DNA of 64,000 nt from Saccharicrinis sp963677245 (GCA_963677245.1 OY781921.1:3782001-3846000), one strand, 5' to 3'; counted from the first letter of the stretch, positions 26,371 through 36,471 are shown. Translations and numbers: made by a program. Notes: generated by a model not told the origin, from the letters alone.

Positions 26371-26661
26371 ATGAAAAATAAAAAAATGTTTGCCGTTTTA
26401 TTGATGTTTCTGGTATTTATAATGCTCTTGAGTTCTTGCGTGCCAGGTGGAGGACATTATAATCCGGTAAAGCCAGCAGGTTTCTTTTCCGGTATATGGC
26501 ATGGTTGGATTGCTCCCTTTACTTTAATACTGAGCATTTTTAATAAATCCATTTCTATTTACGAACCCTTTAATACAGGTTGGTGGTACGATTTTGGTTT
26601 TTATATCTCTATTATTTCCGGTTTTGGTGGAATTCAGTTTTTTCGAAAGAAAAGAAAGTAA
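26371..26661 (+). CDS. Small conserved membrane lipoprotein
   Basis: A 96-residue protein with a signal sequence and lipobox MLLSSC, then a Gly/Pro stretch and GFFSGIWHGWIAPFTLILSIF-type hydrophobic segment, a WWYDFGFYISII segment and a basic tail (FFRKKRK). Small proteins with the same layout (a KPAGF...GIWHG...P pattern followed by WYDFGF) recur in many bacteria and are unnamed. Two membrane helices are likely. No function is known. Confidence 0.7.
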   Translation: MKNKKMFAVLLMFLVFIMLLSSCVPGGGHYNPVKPAGFFSGIWHGWIAPFTLILSIFNKSISIYEPFNTGWWYDFGFYISIISGFGGIQFFRKKRK

Positions 26662-26849
26662 TTTCATATAAATCATAGTATTAAGCTATGATCTTCACTC
26701 TTGTGTAATGATCAATAAACCTGTATTTTATATTTTTCTTAATAGCAATTTTTGTAAGATAGTTCGAAAATGGCAGACTTTAAAGATCAAATAATTTAAA
26801 TATTTGGAAAATAAAAAGATACAAAATTAGGAGTTATTAATAATTGCAT

Positions 26850-26857
26850 TACCTTTG
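26850..26857 (+). promoter_or_regulatory. Candidate -7 box for the cold-shock gene
   Basis: TACCTTTG fits the Bacteroidota TAnnTTTG -7 box, 25 bp before the start codon. No matching TTTG was found at the expected -33 distance, so this is tentative. Confidence 0.35.
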
Positions 26858-26882
26858 ACGCAGTATTATTTTAATTACAGTA

Positions 26883-27074
26883 ATGAATAAAGGAACAGTA
26901 AAATTTTTCAATGAATCTAAAGGATTTGGATTCATTAAAGAGGACGAAACAAATCAAGAGTATTTCGTTCACGTAACAGGATTAATCGATGAAATTCGTG
27001 AAAATGACGAAGTTGAATTCGAACTTAAAGAAGGCCGTAAAGGTATGAACGCAGTAAACGTTAGAGTACTATAA
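26883..27074 (+). CDS. Cold-shock domain protein, CspA family
   Basis: Single-stranded nucleic-acid-binding protein that acts as an RNA chaperone. At 63 residues it is one compact cold-shock domain: MNKGTVKFFNESKGFGFI carries RNP1 (KGFGFI) and YFVHV is RNP2. It is slightly shorter than E. coli CspA, as is common in Bacteroidota. The gene has its own promoter candidate and a strong terminator, so it is monocistronic. Confidence 0.95.
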   Translation: MNKGTVKFFNESKGFGFIKEDETNQEYFVHVTGLIDEIRENDEVEFELKEGRKGMNAVNVRVL

Positions 27075-27105
27075 TATATTATACAGCTTTAATGAAGAAA
27101 TGATT

Positions 27106-27135
27106 AAGCCGGGAATGTTATTCCCGGCTTTTTTT
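27106..27135 (+). terminator. Intrinsic terminator of the cold-shock gene
   Basis: Perfect stem AAGCCGGGAAT / ATTCCCGGCTT with a short GTT loop followed by a run of T. Confidence 0.92.
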
Positions 27136-27256
27136 ATTGTAAAGAATGTAAAAGCTCTGCATAAATATTTTGGCAGCAAGACTTATCTCTTCGCTGCTTT
27201 TTTTATTTTTAAAATGTTTCTTAATTTCAAGCTGTATTTATTATAACTAACCTCTT

Positions 27257-30200
27257 ATGTCTAAAAAATTTTTAACCGTACTGCTTTGTTTAGCCACTCT
27301 AACTCCTTACGCACAACAACTCATTCCTTCAGATAGCCTCATTAATTCAGGAATAAGTCTTTACGATGAAGAAAAATATCAGGAAGCATTAGCACAATTT
27401 AAACTGGTAAATGAAAATGATACCAATTATAATTGGGCAGTGGCCGAGATTGCTATGACTTACCTGACACTGGAAAATTATGATAGTGCCGTAATTGTAG
27501 CTGATTTAGGATTAAGTATTCCAGGTAATAATCATAAACACCTTATGCGAACCAAGGGTACGGCTTATGATTATATGGGCGAATCTGATCTGGCTATAAA
27601 AACCTATACCGAAGCCATAGAAAAATACCCATTTAACTACTTGTTGCATTATAATTTAGGTATTACTTATTTAAAAGTAGAACAATATGCCAAAGCGCAA
27701 CAACAGTTTCAGGAAGCTTTACGCTGCAACCCTTATCATGCATCCAGTCATATGCAATTGGGTAAACTTACAGCGCGTCAAAAGCAATACACAAGAGCTA
27801 TGCTTTCGCTCGAGACTTTTTTAGCATTGGAACCTTATAGTGGGAGAAGTAACGATGTGTTGATTTTTGTAGAGAACCTCTCTAATAATTATATAGATAC
27901 TGCAGATGGAGATTTTATTGACCCCATTGAAGCCAATACGCTTTTCGAAGAACTCGATCATTATATCAAAGCCAAAATTGTGCTAACCGATCGCTACCCT
28001 TTGCCTATCAGTTTTAATGCATCGCTGGTTAAACAAACTAAAATGATGCTGGATGTATTGCCAACAAGTGGTGGCGATGATGATTTTTGGATGCAATTAT
28101 ACGTACCGTTTTTCAGAGCTATAAAAAATGGAAATCATCTGGAGTCCTTGTTGTATACCTTATTACGTTCAACTGGAAGTGAAACGGTTGAGAAATATAA
28201 CAGTAAACATGAAAAGGAACTGGGTGCTTTTTATAAAACAGGTTCTAATCTGAGTAACATTAAACAAAAACGTTGGGCTAACTTCAATGGAGAACCTCAA
28301 TTGTTCGATTTTGAATATTACGATAATGGGCGAATTTATGCAGTAGGGAACCATACTAATGAGGATAAAGAGGAAGGAGAATGGAGATATTATCATTCAA
28401 ATGGGGAGTTAAATGCATTAGGTTCTTTTAATAATGGAAATAAAACCGGAAGCTGGACATATTGGGATAAACTAGGACAAATATCTTCCTACGAAGAGTT
28501 TAAAGAAGGTAAGCTGGATGGTATTTGGAAATCTTACCGACAAACAGGGAAAGTTGGTGTAACAGCTCCTTATGTTGAAGGACAGGTTGAAGGACAGGTG
28601 ATTTGGTACGATATGTTTGGTAACAAAACAGGCGAAGCTTCTTACGAAAAAAGTACGCCTCAAGGTTCTTCTCAAAACTATTTTTCTAATGGTGTTGTAA
28701 AGGAAACTTTTACCTATAAAGATGGTGAGTTGGACGGAGATTATAAATCATTTTATGCCAATGGTCAGATTAAAATCCACGAATTTTATGCCGACGAAAA
28801 AGAGAATGGGGAGTACAAAAAATACTATGCCAATGGAAAGGTATCCATGATGGGTATTATGAAAGATGGTGAGGAAGAGGGAGAATGGAAATCTTATTAT
28901 CCCGATGGTAGCTTGCACCAGTTAAAATATTACAAGGCCGGATTATTAAGCGGAAAGTTCACTGAATATTACCGAAATGGAAATGTAAAGTACGAGGTGA
29001 ATTATAATGATAAGGGTGAGTATAATGGCACTTATAAATACTATACTTCGAATGGAGAACTGTATTTGGAAGAAGAGCATATCAATGGTTTAATTACAAA
29101 GGTGTCCTCGGTAAATCGGAATGGTGAAAAATATGCTGTAAGCGGTAGTGAAGATGGTACCTTCTCTTTTAAAACCTATGATATTAATGGTCGACTGTCA
29201 AATACAGGTTTTTTTAAAGAAGGTAAGCGCGATGGAGAATGGATTTATTTTTACAAATCAGGAGAAAAATCTCAGACTTCATTTTATATGGATGGTCAAT
29301 TGGAAGGAACCTTTACCATATTCCATCAAAATGGGAAGCCAAAGCAGATTTATACTTATGTTAATGGAGAACTCAATGGTATATATAAAGAGTTTGCCAG
29401 CAACGGAAAATTAACTAAACAAGGATTGTATAAGGGAGGAAGTCAGGATAAGCTTTGGTCTTATTATCGAACAGATGGAAGTTTGGAACAGGAATATTTT
29501 TACATCGACGGCTATGTAAATGGCTGGTTAAACAGCTATGATGTGGATGGTGTAATGGAGTTCAGAAATAAGTATATCAAAGGAAAGTTAGTCTCACATG
29601 AAAATAGAGATGTAAATGGAGACGTTATCAATATAATTGATCTGGTTGAAGAACAGCAATACCCAATAATAAGAGAAAAAGGATTTGTTAATGGAACGTG
29701 TGGAATTGTAGGTGGTCAATACGAAGGTGATTTGGTATTGTATCATCCTAACGGACAAGTTTCATCTAAACGTCAGTTTTTGGATGATAGCAGAAACGGT
29801 AAGTTTTATAGTTATTATCCAAGCGGAAAATTAAGAACAGAGGAAAACTATATTTTAGGTTTGTTGAACGGAGTAGAAACAGATTTTTACGAAACCGGAG
29901 AAGTAAAGATAAAAACCAACCATCTGTATGGAAATAAAGATTCCATAACCAGTTATTATTATAAAGATGGAACGCTGAAGCTTCTTGAAAATTACTGGGA
30001 TGATTTATTGCACGGAGATACTTATCATTACGATATTACCGGAGAAGAAATGGTAAAAGTAATTTATGAAGAAGATGAGTTGATTGGTTTTCAGTATAAA
30101 AAAGAAGGTGAATATACCGATACAATAAAACTGGAAGGTGGTGAATTTACGGTGAATGCTTTTTATAATAATGGACAGAAAAGTTTCTCTCAATCCTTTA

Positions 30201-30523
30201 AGAATTACTTGCCTCATGGCGATAAAATTAAATATTATGCCAACGGAAAGGTTCGACAGTTTAAGCAATATAAAGATGGTTTGCTGAATGGTAAATGTTA
30301 TAGTAATTATCCTTCAGGTAAAAAGAAATTGGAATATACGATTGTTGATGGTTTGTACGATGGCACCTATGTTGAGTATTATACCAATGGGAATGTAAAA
30401 AAGAGTATTGAGTATAAAAAGGATGATAAACATGGCGAAGCTAAAAACTACAATGCAGAAGGAAAATTAGTTTCGGTGGAAACTTGGAATAGTAGCAGAT
30501 TTATTGGATATAAAGAAATGTAA
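27257..30523 (+). CDS. Giant exported TPR and MORN-repeat protein
   Basis: A 1,088-residue protein with a signal peptide ending near residue 20 (ATLTPYAQQ). Residues about 25-190 form tetratricopeptide-like helices (DYMGESDLAIKTYTEAIEKYP, for example), about 190-340 a helical linker. From about 345 to the end there are roughly 27 units of about 24 residues of the YxxNGxxxxxxxYxxGxxxG type, the MORN_2 repeat. Such repeats form long beta-solenoids for adhesion or scaffolding; some are annotated YwqK-like antitoxins, which does not fit an exported protein. It is followed by two transglutaminase-like genes, 72 and then 11 bp apart, so the three probably work together. Confidence 0.82.
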   Translation: MSKKFLTVLLCLATLTPYAQQLIPSDSLINSGISLYDEEKYQEALAQFKLVNENDTNYNWAVAEIAMTYLTLENYDSAVIVADLGLSIPGNNHKHLMRTKGTAYDYMGESDLAIKTYTEAIEKYPFNYLLHYNLGITYLKVEQYAKAQQQFQEALRCNPYHASSHMQLGKLTARQKQYTRAMLSLETFLALEPYSGRSNDVLIFVENLSNNYIDTADGDFIDPIEANTLFEELDHYIKAKIVLTDRYPLPISFNASLVKQTKMMLDVLPTSGGDDDFWMQLYVPFFRAIKNGNHLESLLYTLLRSTGSETVEKYNSKHEKELGAFYKTGSNLSNIKQKRWANFNGEPQLFDFEYYDNGRIYAVGNHTNEDKEEGEWRYYHSNGELNALGSFNNGNKTGSWTYWDKLGQISSYEEFKEGKLDGIWKSYRQTGKVGVTAPYVEGQVEGQVIWYDMFGNKTGEASYEKSTPQGSSQNYFSNGVVKETFTYKDGELDGDYKSFYANGQIKIHEFYADEKENGEYKKYYANGKVSMMGIMKDGEEEGEWKSYYPDGSLHQLKYYKAGLLSGKFTEYYRNGNVKYEVNYNDKGEYNGTYKYYTSNGELYLEEEHINGLITKVSSVNRNGEKYAVSGSEDGTFSFKTYDINGRLSNTGFFKEGKRDGEWIYFYKSGEKSQTSFYMDGQLEGTFTIFHQNGKPKQIYTYVNGELNGIYKEFASNGKLTKQGLYKGGSQDKLWSYYRTDGSLEQEYFYIDGYVNGWLNSYDVDGVMEFRNKYIKGKLVSHENRDVNGDVINIIDLVEEQQYPIIREKGFVNGTCGIVGGQYEGDLVLYHPNGQVSSKRQFLDDSRNGKFYSYYPSGKLRTEENYILGLLNGVETDFYETGEVKIKTNHLYGNKDSITSYYYKDGTLKLLENYWDDLLHGDTYHYDITGEEMVKVIYEEDELIGFQYKKEGEYTDTIKLEGGEFTVNAFYNNGQKSFSQSFKNYLPHGDKIKYYANGKVRQFKQYKDGLLNGKCYSNYPSGKKKLEYTIVDGLYDGTYVEYYTNGNVKKSIEYKKDDKHGEAKNYNAEGKLVSVETWNSSRFIGYKEM

Positions 30524-30595
30524 ACTTGTATATCTAAAGAATAGAAGAAGCATTGTTATAAAGAATGTAGATAATCTCCCAGAACCATTTCATAA

Positions 30596-32518
30596 ATGAA
30601 GAATACCAACTATAAATACTTATTAGTAGTAGTGCTTTTGTTATTACACCTACTGCCAATACAAGCAAAAGAAAATTACGATGAGTTAGCCACTAAATAT
30701 CAAAAGCATAATGCCGTTGTTTCTAAATTAGAGTTTGCCTATGTGATCGATATGGACGACGATTCTCTCCTGATTACTCTGGAAAAAACAAAGGAAGTTC
30801 TTATTCTCAATGATTTTTCCAAAGGTTTAACCAAAGACTATATCTTTTATGGAGGTTTTACTCAAATCGAAGATAAAGAGGCTTATACATTAGTGCCTGT
30901 AGAAAAAGGATACGATAAAATAAAGGTGCAGCAGTTTAAAGAAACCCATAGTAGTGATGGAGGCATCTTTTACGACGATTCAAAAATGTACCAGTTATCC
31001 TATCCATCCTTACAAAAGGGTGCAATTACGCATCTGAATTATACAACTCGTTTTTTAAATCCTAAATTTTTAAACCAATGTCATTTTCAATCTTTTATTC
31101 CGGTTGTAAACGCTAAGGTTTCGGTAAAAGTACATCGGGATGTTGAATTGGGATTTAAGGAGTTTAATTTTGAAGGAATTAAGAGCAATTTTAATACCTA
31201 CACAAAAGGGAAATATGTGTATTATGAGTGGGATGTAAAGGATTTAGAACCTTACCAATATTATGGTGAGTTTTACACTCCCAGTTACTATAGTCCGCAT
31301 ATTGCTTTTTTTATTAAAAGCATTAACAAAGAGCCATATTTTGGTACTTTGGATAAGCTCTACGATTTTTACTACAATTTTATTTCGAGTATTAAACCCG
31401 CTGATAATGAAGAACTGAAAAAAACAGTAGATGAAATTACAGCCGGTTTAAGCGACAGGGAAAAAGCCAAAGCCATTTATTATTGGGTACAGAGTAATAT
31501 TAAGTATTTGGCTTATGAAGAGGGTTATGCAGGTTTTGTTCCAACCCCGGCAGCCGAAGTTTTTCAAAAAAGATTTGGCGATTGCAAAGGCATGTCTTGT
31601 CTGATAAAAACCATGATGGATTTGGCAGGTATCGAAAGCTATTTTACCTGGGTAGGTACGCGTCATAAACCTTATAAATATATAGAACTGCCTTTGCCTG
31701 CTGTGGATAATCATATGATTGTATCGCAAATTGTAAACGATACTGTCATTCTATATGATGGAACTTTCGAATACCTCGACTATGGCGTTTATCCTTATCA
31801 TATTCAAGGAAAGGAAGTGTTAATTGGGATAGATCAGGACAAGTATAAAGTTTTTGAAGTGCCAATAACTCCTGCTGAATATAGTATTGCGATCGATTCT
31901 CTTAAAATAAGACTGGAGGATACCAAACTAAAAGGTACAGCTCATTTACATTATACCGGTTTTAATAAATGGCAATTAGCCCATGCTTTAGACGGAGTAA
32001 AACCTGATAAATATAATCAGTCGCTGAGTCATCATTTCGAAATGGGGAATAATAAGTTTGAAGTAACAGACCATCATATTACTAATTTGTTTGAATACGA
32101 TCAGCCGGCTGTTTTATCCTTCGATTTTGAGGTGGGAGACTATTATAAAACAATGGGTGACGAAATTTATCTGAATATGAATTTGGATAAATCTTACGAA
32201 CAAATGATTATTGATACCATCACAAGTACTTTTTCACCGCTCGAAAACGATTTTAATTTGATAGAGCGATATGTCACTGAGTTCGAAATTCCGGAGGGTT
32301 ACGAGTTAACTTACATTCCTAAAAACAGTAGCTTTTCAAATCCAGAATTTGGCTTTACAATTCAGTACCAACAAAAAGGAAATAAAGTGATTTTGAATAA
32401 GGAACTCAAATTTGAGTTTCAGTTGCTACTGGAAGATAAAATTGGTGCGTGGAATAAGATGGTAAAAGCATTAAATAAGAGTTACAGAAGTACATTAGTC
32501 TTAAAAAAGAAAAACTAA
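30596..32518 (+). CDS. Exported DUF3857/transglutaminase-like protein with intact triad
   Basis: Periplasmic protein of 640 residues with a signal peptide (LLLLHLLPIQAKE). An N-terminal DUF3857 beta region (about 40-240) is followed by a transglutaminase-like papain-fold domain (about 260-410): the catalytic Cys is in FGDCKGMSCL, the His in AVDNHMIV and the Asp in LYDGTFEY. The C-terminal part is beta-rich. Members of this group are thought to be amidases or cross-linkers of peptides, but substrates are mostly unknown. Coupled to the MORN gene and to the DUF3857 paralogue 11 bp downstream. Confidence 0.85.
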   Translation: MKNTNYKYLLVVVLLLLHLLPIQAKENYDELATKYQKHNAVVSKLEFAYVIDMDDDSLLITLEKTKEVLILNDFSKGLTKDYIFYGGFTQIEDKEAYTLVPVEKGYDKIKVQQFKETHSSDGGIFYDDSKMYQLSYPSLQKGAITHLNYTTRFLNPKFLNQCHFQSFIPVVNAKVSVKVHRDVELGFKEFNFEGIKSNFNTYTKGKYVYYEWDVKDLEPYQYYGEFYTPSYYSPHIAFFIKSINKEPYFGTLDKLYDFYYNFISSIKPADNEELKKTVDEITAGLSDREKAKAIYYWVQSNIKYLAYEEGYAGFVPTPAAEVFQKRFGDCKGMSCLIKTMMDLAGIESYFTWVGTRHKPYKYIELPLPAVDNHMIVSQIVNDTVILYDGTFEYLDYGVYPYHIQGKEVLIGIDQDKYKVFEVPITPAEYSIAIDSLKIRLEDTKLKGTAHLHYTGFNKWQLAHALDGVKPDKYNQSLSHHFEMGNNKFEVTDHHITNLFEYDQPAVLSFDFEVGDYYKTMGDEIYLNMNLDKSYEQMIIDTITSTFSPLENDFNLIERYVTEFEIPEGYELTYIPKNSSFSNPEFGFTIQYQQKGNKVILNKELKFEFQLLLEDKIGAWNKMVKALNKSYRSTLVLKKKN

Positions 32519-32529
32519 CCCGATAAATC

Positions 32530-34473
32530 ATGAAACATATTTTATCAATTATATTATTAAGCCTTGTTGTTGGTATACAAGCGCAGGAGAAAACAGAAAT
32601 ATGGTCGGCAAAACCAAATTTTTCCGAAATAAAGGAAAGTAACAAAGGAGAAAATGTGGTGGGCATTCAGCTCGACGAAAAATACGAGTATTTCTATTCT
32701 GACGAAGGTGACTTATTAATGAATCATACCATCCATAAAAAGTTTCGTTTAAATAATGATGAGGCCATCAATGGCTTTAATAAGATTTCTGTTTCATTGG
32801 CAGATGTGATTGAAATAGTTGATTTAAAAGCCAGAACCATTAAGCCCGATGGAACTTCGGTAGAGTTTGATAAAAGCAATATTCGCGAAGTTAAAGATGA
32901 GGATAGTGGAAAAAGTTACCAGATTTTTGCCATTGATGGAATCGAAAAAGGAGATGATGTGGAGTATTATGTGGTGCGCAAAATGTATGGGAATAATTTT
33001 GGACGTAATTTCTTTCAGTTTTCTTTTCCACTGCAAAAAGCCACATTCGAATTGACCTGTCCTAAGAATTTGATATACGATGTAAAAGGATATAACGGTT
33101 TCCCGGATGCTACTTTTACTCAATTAGATGAGGAAACAAATCAGTTTAAATGCGAAGCAAGCAATATTCCGGCTATCAAAGACGAGAAGTTCGCTTATAT
33201 CACTCCTCGTTCACAACGTATTGAATATCGCTTAGATTATAACTACGCTCATAATAAAGCCCAAAAGCTAACCTGGGATGATGCGGCTTTAAGAGTTTAT
33301 AGTTCAGTGTATTTTGATGTTTCCGAAAAGATTGTCGATAAATGGGTTAACCTGATCAATATTCAGGGAAAAACGGAAGAAGAAAAAGTGTTGGAAGTAG
33401 AAGACTTTCTAAAACAAAACGTTTATGTGGAAGAATATAATATTCCGGAGTTTAGTGACTTGGCTTTTGTGTTGGAGAACAAAGTAACCGGAAGTAGAGG
33501 CATTGTTAAAGTATATGGAAATATTTATAAAAAGCTGGGCATCGAACATCAATTGGTATTGACTTCGGAGCGTGATAATGTTCGTTTTGATGGCGATTTT
33601 CAATCTTGGAACTATCTAGATCAGTATCTCATATATTTTCCTACATTAAATAAATTTATCGACCCTTCTAATGCCGGATTTAGACTTGGCGTTATTAATG
33701 GAGAATTATCTGCAACGGATGGTTTATTTATTGAGCCGGTTAAAATAGGTGATTTTGAATCAGCCATTGGAAAAATAAAGCATATTCCTGCAACTTCATA
33801 TAACGAGAACTACGATAATATGATTATTGATATGACCGTAGATGTGGAAAACGACAATGTGCGTATTGTTACCGAGAGAGGTTTAAAAGGTTTGAGTGGC
33901 GGTTTTTTTATCCGTTATTATAAGATGATGGATGAGGAACAAAAGCAAAATATATTAAAGGAAATGACATCAACCAAGGCGCCTAATCCAACGGTTAATG
34001 CTTTGTTTTTAAGAGAGTCGAGCGATATAGAAGCCATTAAGGACGGTGAGTTTTTGGTTCACTCCGATTTTACTACCGATGCCTTTTTAGAGCAGGCAGG
34101 TCCTAAACTGTTATTAAATATTGGTGAAACCATAGGTCCTCAAACTGAAATGTACTTTGAAGAAGACCGAAAGGCACAAGCCGAAAATAACTTTAACCGC
34201 ATGTATTACCGCGAAATTACTTTGCATGTGCCCCAAGGATATAAAATTATAAACCCCGAAGTAGCTAAAATAAATGTAGTAGAACAATCAGGCGATGAAA
34301 AAATATTCGCCTTTGAATCTGACTATACCTATCAGGGAGATACCTACAAAATCATTATCGACGAATACTACAAAGAAATTTTTGTAGAAGATGAAGCATT
34401 CGAGGGCTTTAAAAATGTGGTGAACGCAGCAGCCGATTTTAATAAAATTGTATTGGTTTTAGAAGAGAAATAA
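32530..34473 (+). CDS. Exported DUF3857 paralogue with degenerate transglutaminase site
   Basis: Paralogue of the preceding gene, 647 residues, with a signal peptide (LLSLVVGIQAQE). It keeps the DUF3857 region and the overall transglutaminase-like fold, but where the neighbour has GDCKGMS this one reads TGSRGIVKVYG, so the catalytic Cys is replaced, and the His segment reads DQYLIYF. It is probably a non-catalytic partner or binding protein. Alignment was done by eye, so the residue match is approximate. The gene is followed by palindromic hairpins and an IS. Confidence 0.8.
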   Translation: MKHILSIILLSLVVGIQAQEKTEIWSAKPNFSEIKESNKGENVVGIQLDEKYEYFYSDEGDLLMNHTIHKKFRLNNDEAINGFNKISVSLADVIEIVDLKARTIKPDGTSVEFDKSNIREVKDEDSGKSYQIFAIDGIEKGDDVEYYVVRKMYGNNFGRNFFQFSFPLQKATFELTCPKNLIYDVKGYNGFPDATFTQLDEETNQFKCEASNIPAIKDEKFAYITPRSQRIEYRLDYNYAHNKAQKLTWDDAALRVYSSVYFDVSEKIVDKWVNLINIQGKTEEEKVLEVEDFLKQNVYVEEYNIPEFSDLAFVLENKVTGSRGIVKVYGNIYKKLGIEHQLVLTSERDNVRFDGDFQSWNYLDQYLIYFPTLNKFIDPSNAGFRLGVINGELSATDGLFIEPVKIGDFESAIGKIKHIPATSYNENYDNMIIDMTVDVENDNVRIVTERGLKGLSGGFFIRYYKMMDEEQKQNILKEMTSTKAPNPTVNALFLRESSDIEAIKDGEFLVHSDFTTDAFLEQAGPKLLLNIGETIGPQTEMYFEEDRKAQAENNFNRMYYREITLHVPQGYKIINPEVAKINVVEQSGDEKIFAFESDYTYQGDTYKIIIDEYYKEIFVEDEAFEGFKNVVNAAADFNKIVLVLEEK

Positions 34474-34497
34474 TTCCTATTAACTATTAAATTGTAA

Positions 34498-34544
34498 TGC
34501 CCCAAAGGGGCAAAGTAGTCTAACCCGGTGCATTCGCGCCGGGT
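34498..34544. repeat. Pair of REP-like palindromes after the DUF3857 gene
   Basis: First palindrome TGCCCCAAAGGGGCA at 34498-34512, then ACCCGGTGC / GCGCCGGGT at 34523-34544. The second has a variant at 36472-36493 with a shared ACCCGGTG core. They may terminate transcription or be dispersed genomic palindromes. The rest of 34545-34809 has one more 8-bp inverted repeat (TCGACGCA at 34563, TGCGTCGA at 34603) and no gene. Confidence 0.55.
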
Positions 34545-34809
34545 ATTCAATCACCTCTATCCTCGACGCACCAATAACTTTATTTGATATACATACTTTC
34601 TTTGCGTCGAAATACTGGCTAAAAGTTCAGAAACTACTATTTCAACTTTACTCTAATAAAATTATCCTTCTACAGTTTAGTTGTAACTGTTTTAAGTTGA
34701 TTAACTTATTTGTTAAAGATGATAAATATATGATGATTAAATAAGAGAACGACAAATCATAACCTTATTGTGGCATAAAGCTTGATAAGAGAAGCTGAAT
34801 TACATAATA

Positions 34810-35850
34810 ACCTGAGTTCGATTCTTAACTATTTTACAATCAATGAAATAAGGATACAATAATCTTTGAAATAATTGCAAATAAAAATGGATTTTACTAA
34901 TTTAAAAGTCTGACAAACAAATAATTAGAAGTAAAATCCATGTATTTAAGTAAAGATAAAATTACGGAAATTTTCGTTTTAGTTGATGAATTTTGCATTG
35001 AATTTGAAAAAACAGTTACTAGGCATAGCTTGGGGAATAAACCCAAGAAAAAGCCTAGAATGAGCCATAGCGAAGTGATTACCATAATGATTTTGTTTCA
35101 TTTTGGAGCGTTTAAAAATTTAAAACATTTCTATTTGTTCTATGTAAAAGAACATTTACGGCAAGATTTTCCTAGAACCGTTTCTTACAATCGGTTTGTT
35201 GAAATACTCCAACAAACAGCCTTACCCATGACCTTGTTTCTAAAAACATGTTGCCTGGGTGAATGCACTGGAATTTCTTATGTGGACTCAACTCCTATCC
35301 GAGTTTGCAAAAACAAACGCATACCAAGACACAAGGTTTTTGAAGGCTTGGCACAAAGAGGAAAATCAACAATGGGCTACTTCTTTGGTTTTAAATTGCA
35401 CTTTATCATAAATGATAAGGGAGAGATCCTAAATTTTGTAATTACTCCCGGAAATACAGACGACAGAGAGCCCCTGAAAAATCAAAAGTTTGTTGAAAAA
35501 ATAAAAGGTAAACTATATGCCGATAAGGGGTATGTATCTAAAAAACTCACTGAAGTACTATTTATTGACGGACTCCACCTAATAACTTACATTAGAAATA
35601 ATATGCGTAATGTAATAATGGAAATGAAAGACAAGCTCTTGTTAAGAAAAAGGTCTGTGATAGAAACTATAAACGATGAACTTAAAAACATATGTTCTAT
35701 TGAACATTCCAGACACAGGTCTTTTGAAAACTTTATTACTAATATGATTTCTGGTTTAATTGCTTATTCTTTTTTCCCAAAGAAACCTGCTATCAAATAT
35801 GATGTAATAAAAACTGATCAATTAGCTCTTTTTTAAAATCGAACTCAGGT
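34810..35850 (+). mobile_element. IS982-family insertion sequence, copy 1
   Basis: A 1,041-bp element. Its ends are inverted repeats starting ACCTGAGTTCGATT, 14 bp perfect and about 17 of 19 overall, with AC termini as expected for IS982. Target duplication TAATA is at 34805-34809 and 35851-35855. It appears identical to copy 2 at 39166. The insertion lies between the DUF3857 gene and the outer-membrane protein gene at 35865, whose start is only 14 bp beyond the right end. Confidence 0.9.
34940..35836 (+). CDS. IS982-family transposase (copy 1)
   Basis: DDE transposase of 298 residues, the only gene in the IS. The first catalytic Asp is in SYVDSTPIRVC, the second in LYADKGYVSKK, and the Glu in IETINDELKNI; the GNTDDREPL segment is also typical of DDE_Tnp_1 members in this family. 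A basic N-terminal region probably binds the terminal repeats. The protein is identical to that of copy 2, so both are likely recent and potentially active. Confidence 0.95.
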   Translation: MYLSKDKITEIFVLVDEFCIEFEKTVTRHSLGNKPKKKPRMSHSEVITIMILFHFGAFKNLKHFYLFYVKEHLRQDFPRTVSYNRFVEILQQTALPMTLFLKTCCLGECTGISYVDSTPIRVCKNKRIPRHKVFEGLAQRGKSTMGYFFGFKLHFIINDKGEILNFVITPGNTDDREPLKNQKFVEKIKGKLYADKGYVSKKLTEVLFIDGLHLITYIRNNMRNVIMEMKDKLLLRKRSVIETINDELKNICSIEHSRHRSFENFITNMISGLIAYSFFPKKPAIKYDVIKTDQLALF

Positions 35851-35864
35851 TAATAAATTAAAAA

Positions 35865-36455
35865 ATGAAACACATTAAAGAACCATTCCTAATTGTTATA
35901 GTACTATTGTTTTGTTTATCTGCAAAAGCTCAAAAAAAAGCCAGTGTCGAAAAAAATGTTTTTGGAGTTCAGATAGGATTACCTCCATTGTTTTTATACA
36001 ACGAAACTAAACTGAGTAATTCAATCGCTTTACGAAGTGAATTATCCATGTCATTAGCTTTTGAATCCTATGGAGGAAATACAAATTGGGGTATGGCTCC
36101 TGCATTAACATTAACTCCCCGTTATTATTACAATCTCAATAAACGATTATCAAAAGACAAAAGAATTGATAGCAATAGTGGAAATTATTTAGGGTTAATG
36201 TGCGGTTACAATACCAATTGGTATAAATCATCGCAAATATTCAAGCAATCGCCTGAATTATTTGTTATTCCATCATGGGGTATCCGTAGAAATATAGGAA
36301 ATTCATTCGATTACGAGTTTAGTTGTGGTGTTGGTTATATGTGGACTTATCACGACTACACCTATTACGATTTCTTTGGAAATAAAGGTCAATATCAAAA
36401 CACAGAAGGTGATGTTTGTGTATCCCTGCGCCTGACAATAGGTTATCATTTTTAG
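35865..36455 (+). CDS. Putative outer-membrane beta-barrel protein
   Basis: A 196-residue exported protein with a signal peptide (VLLFCLSAKAQ). The mature part has many alternating aromatic and polar residues (LTPRYYYNLNKR, TYHDYTYYDFFG) and ends with RLTIGYHF, a terminal Phe typical of barrel proteins. No family is recognised with confidence. IS copy 1 ends 14 bp before the ATG, so any native promoter further upstream has been displaced. Confidence 0.65.
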   Translation: MKHIKEPFLIVIVLLFCLSAKAQKKASVEKNVFGVQIGLPPLFLYNETKLSNSIALRSELSMSLAFESYGGNTNWGMAPALTLTPRYYYNLNKRLSKDKRIDSNSGNYLGLMCGYNTNWYKSSQIFKQSPELFVIPSWGIRRNIGNSFDYEFSCGVGYMWTYHDYTYYDFFGNKGQYQNTEGDVCVSLRLTIGYHF

Positions 36456-36471
36456 AATTAAAAATAACTTA

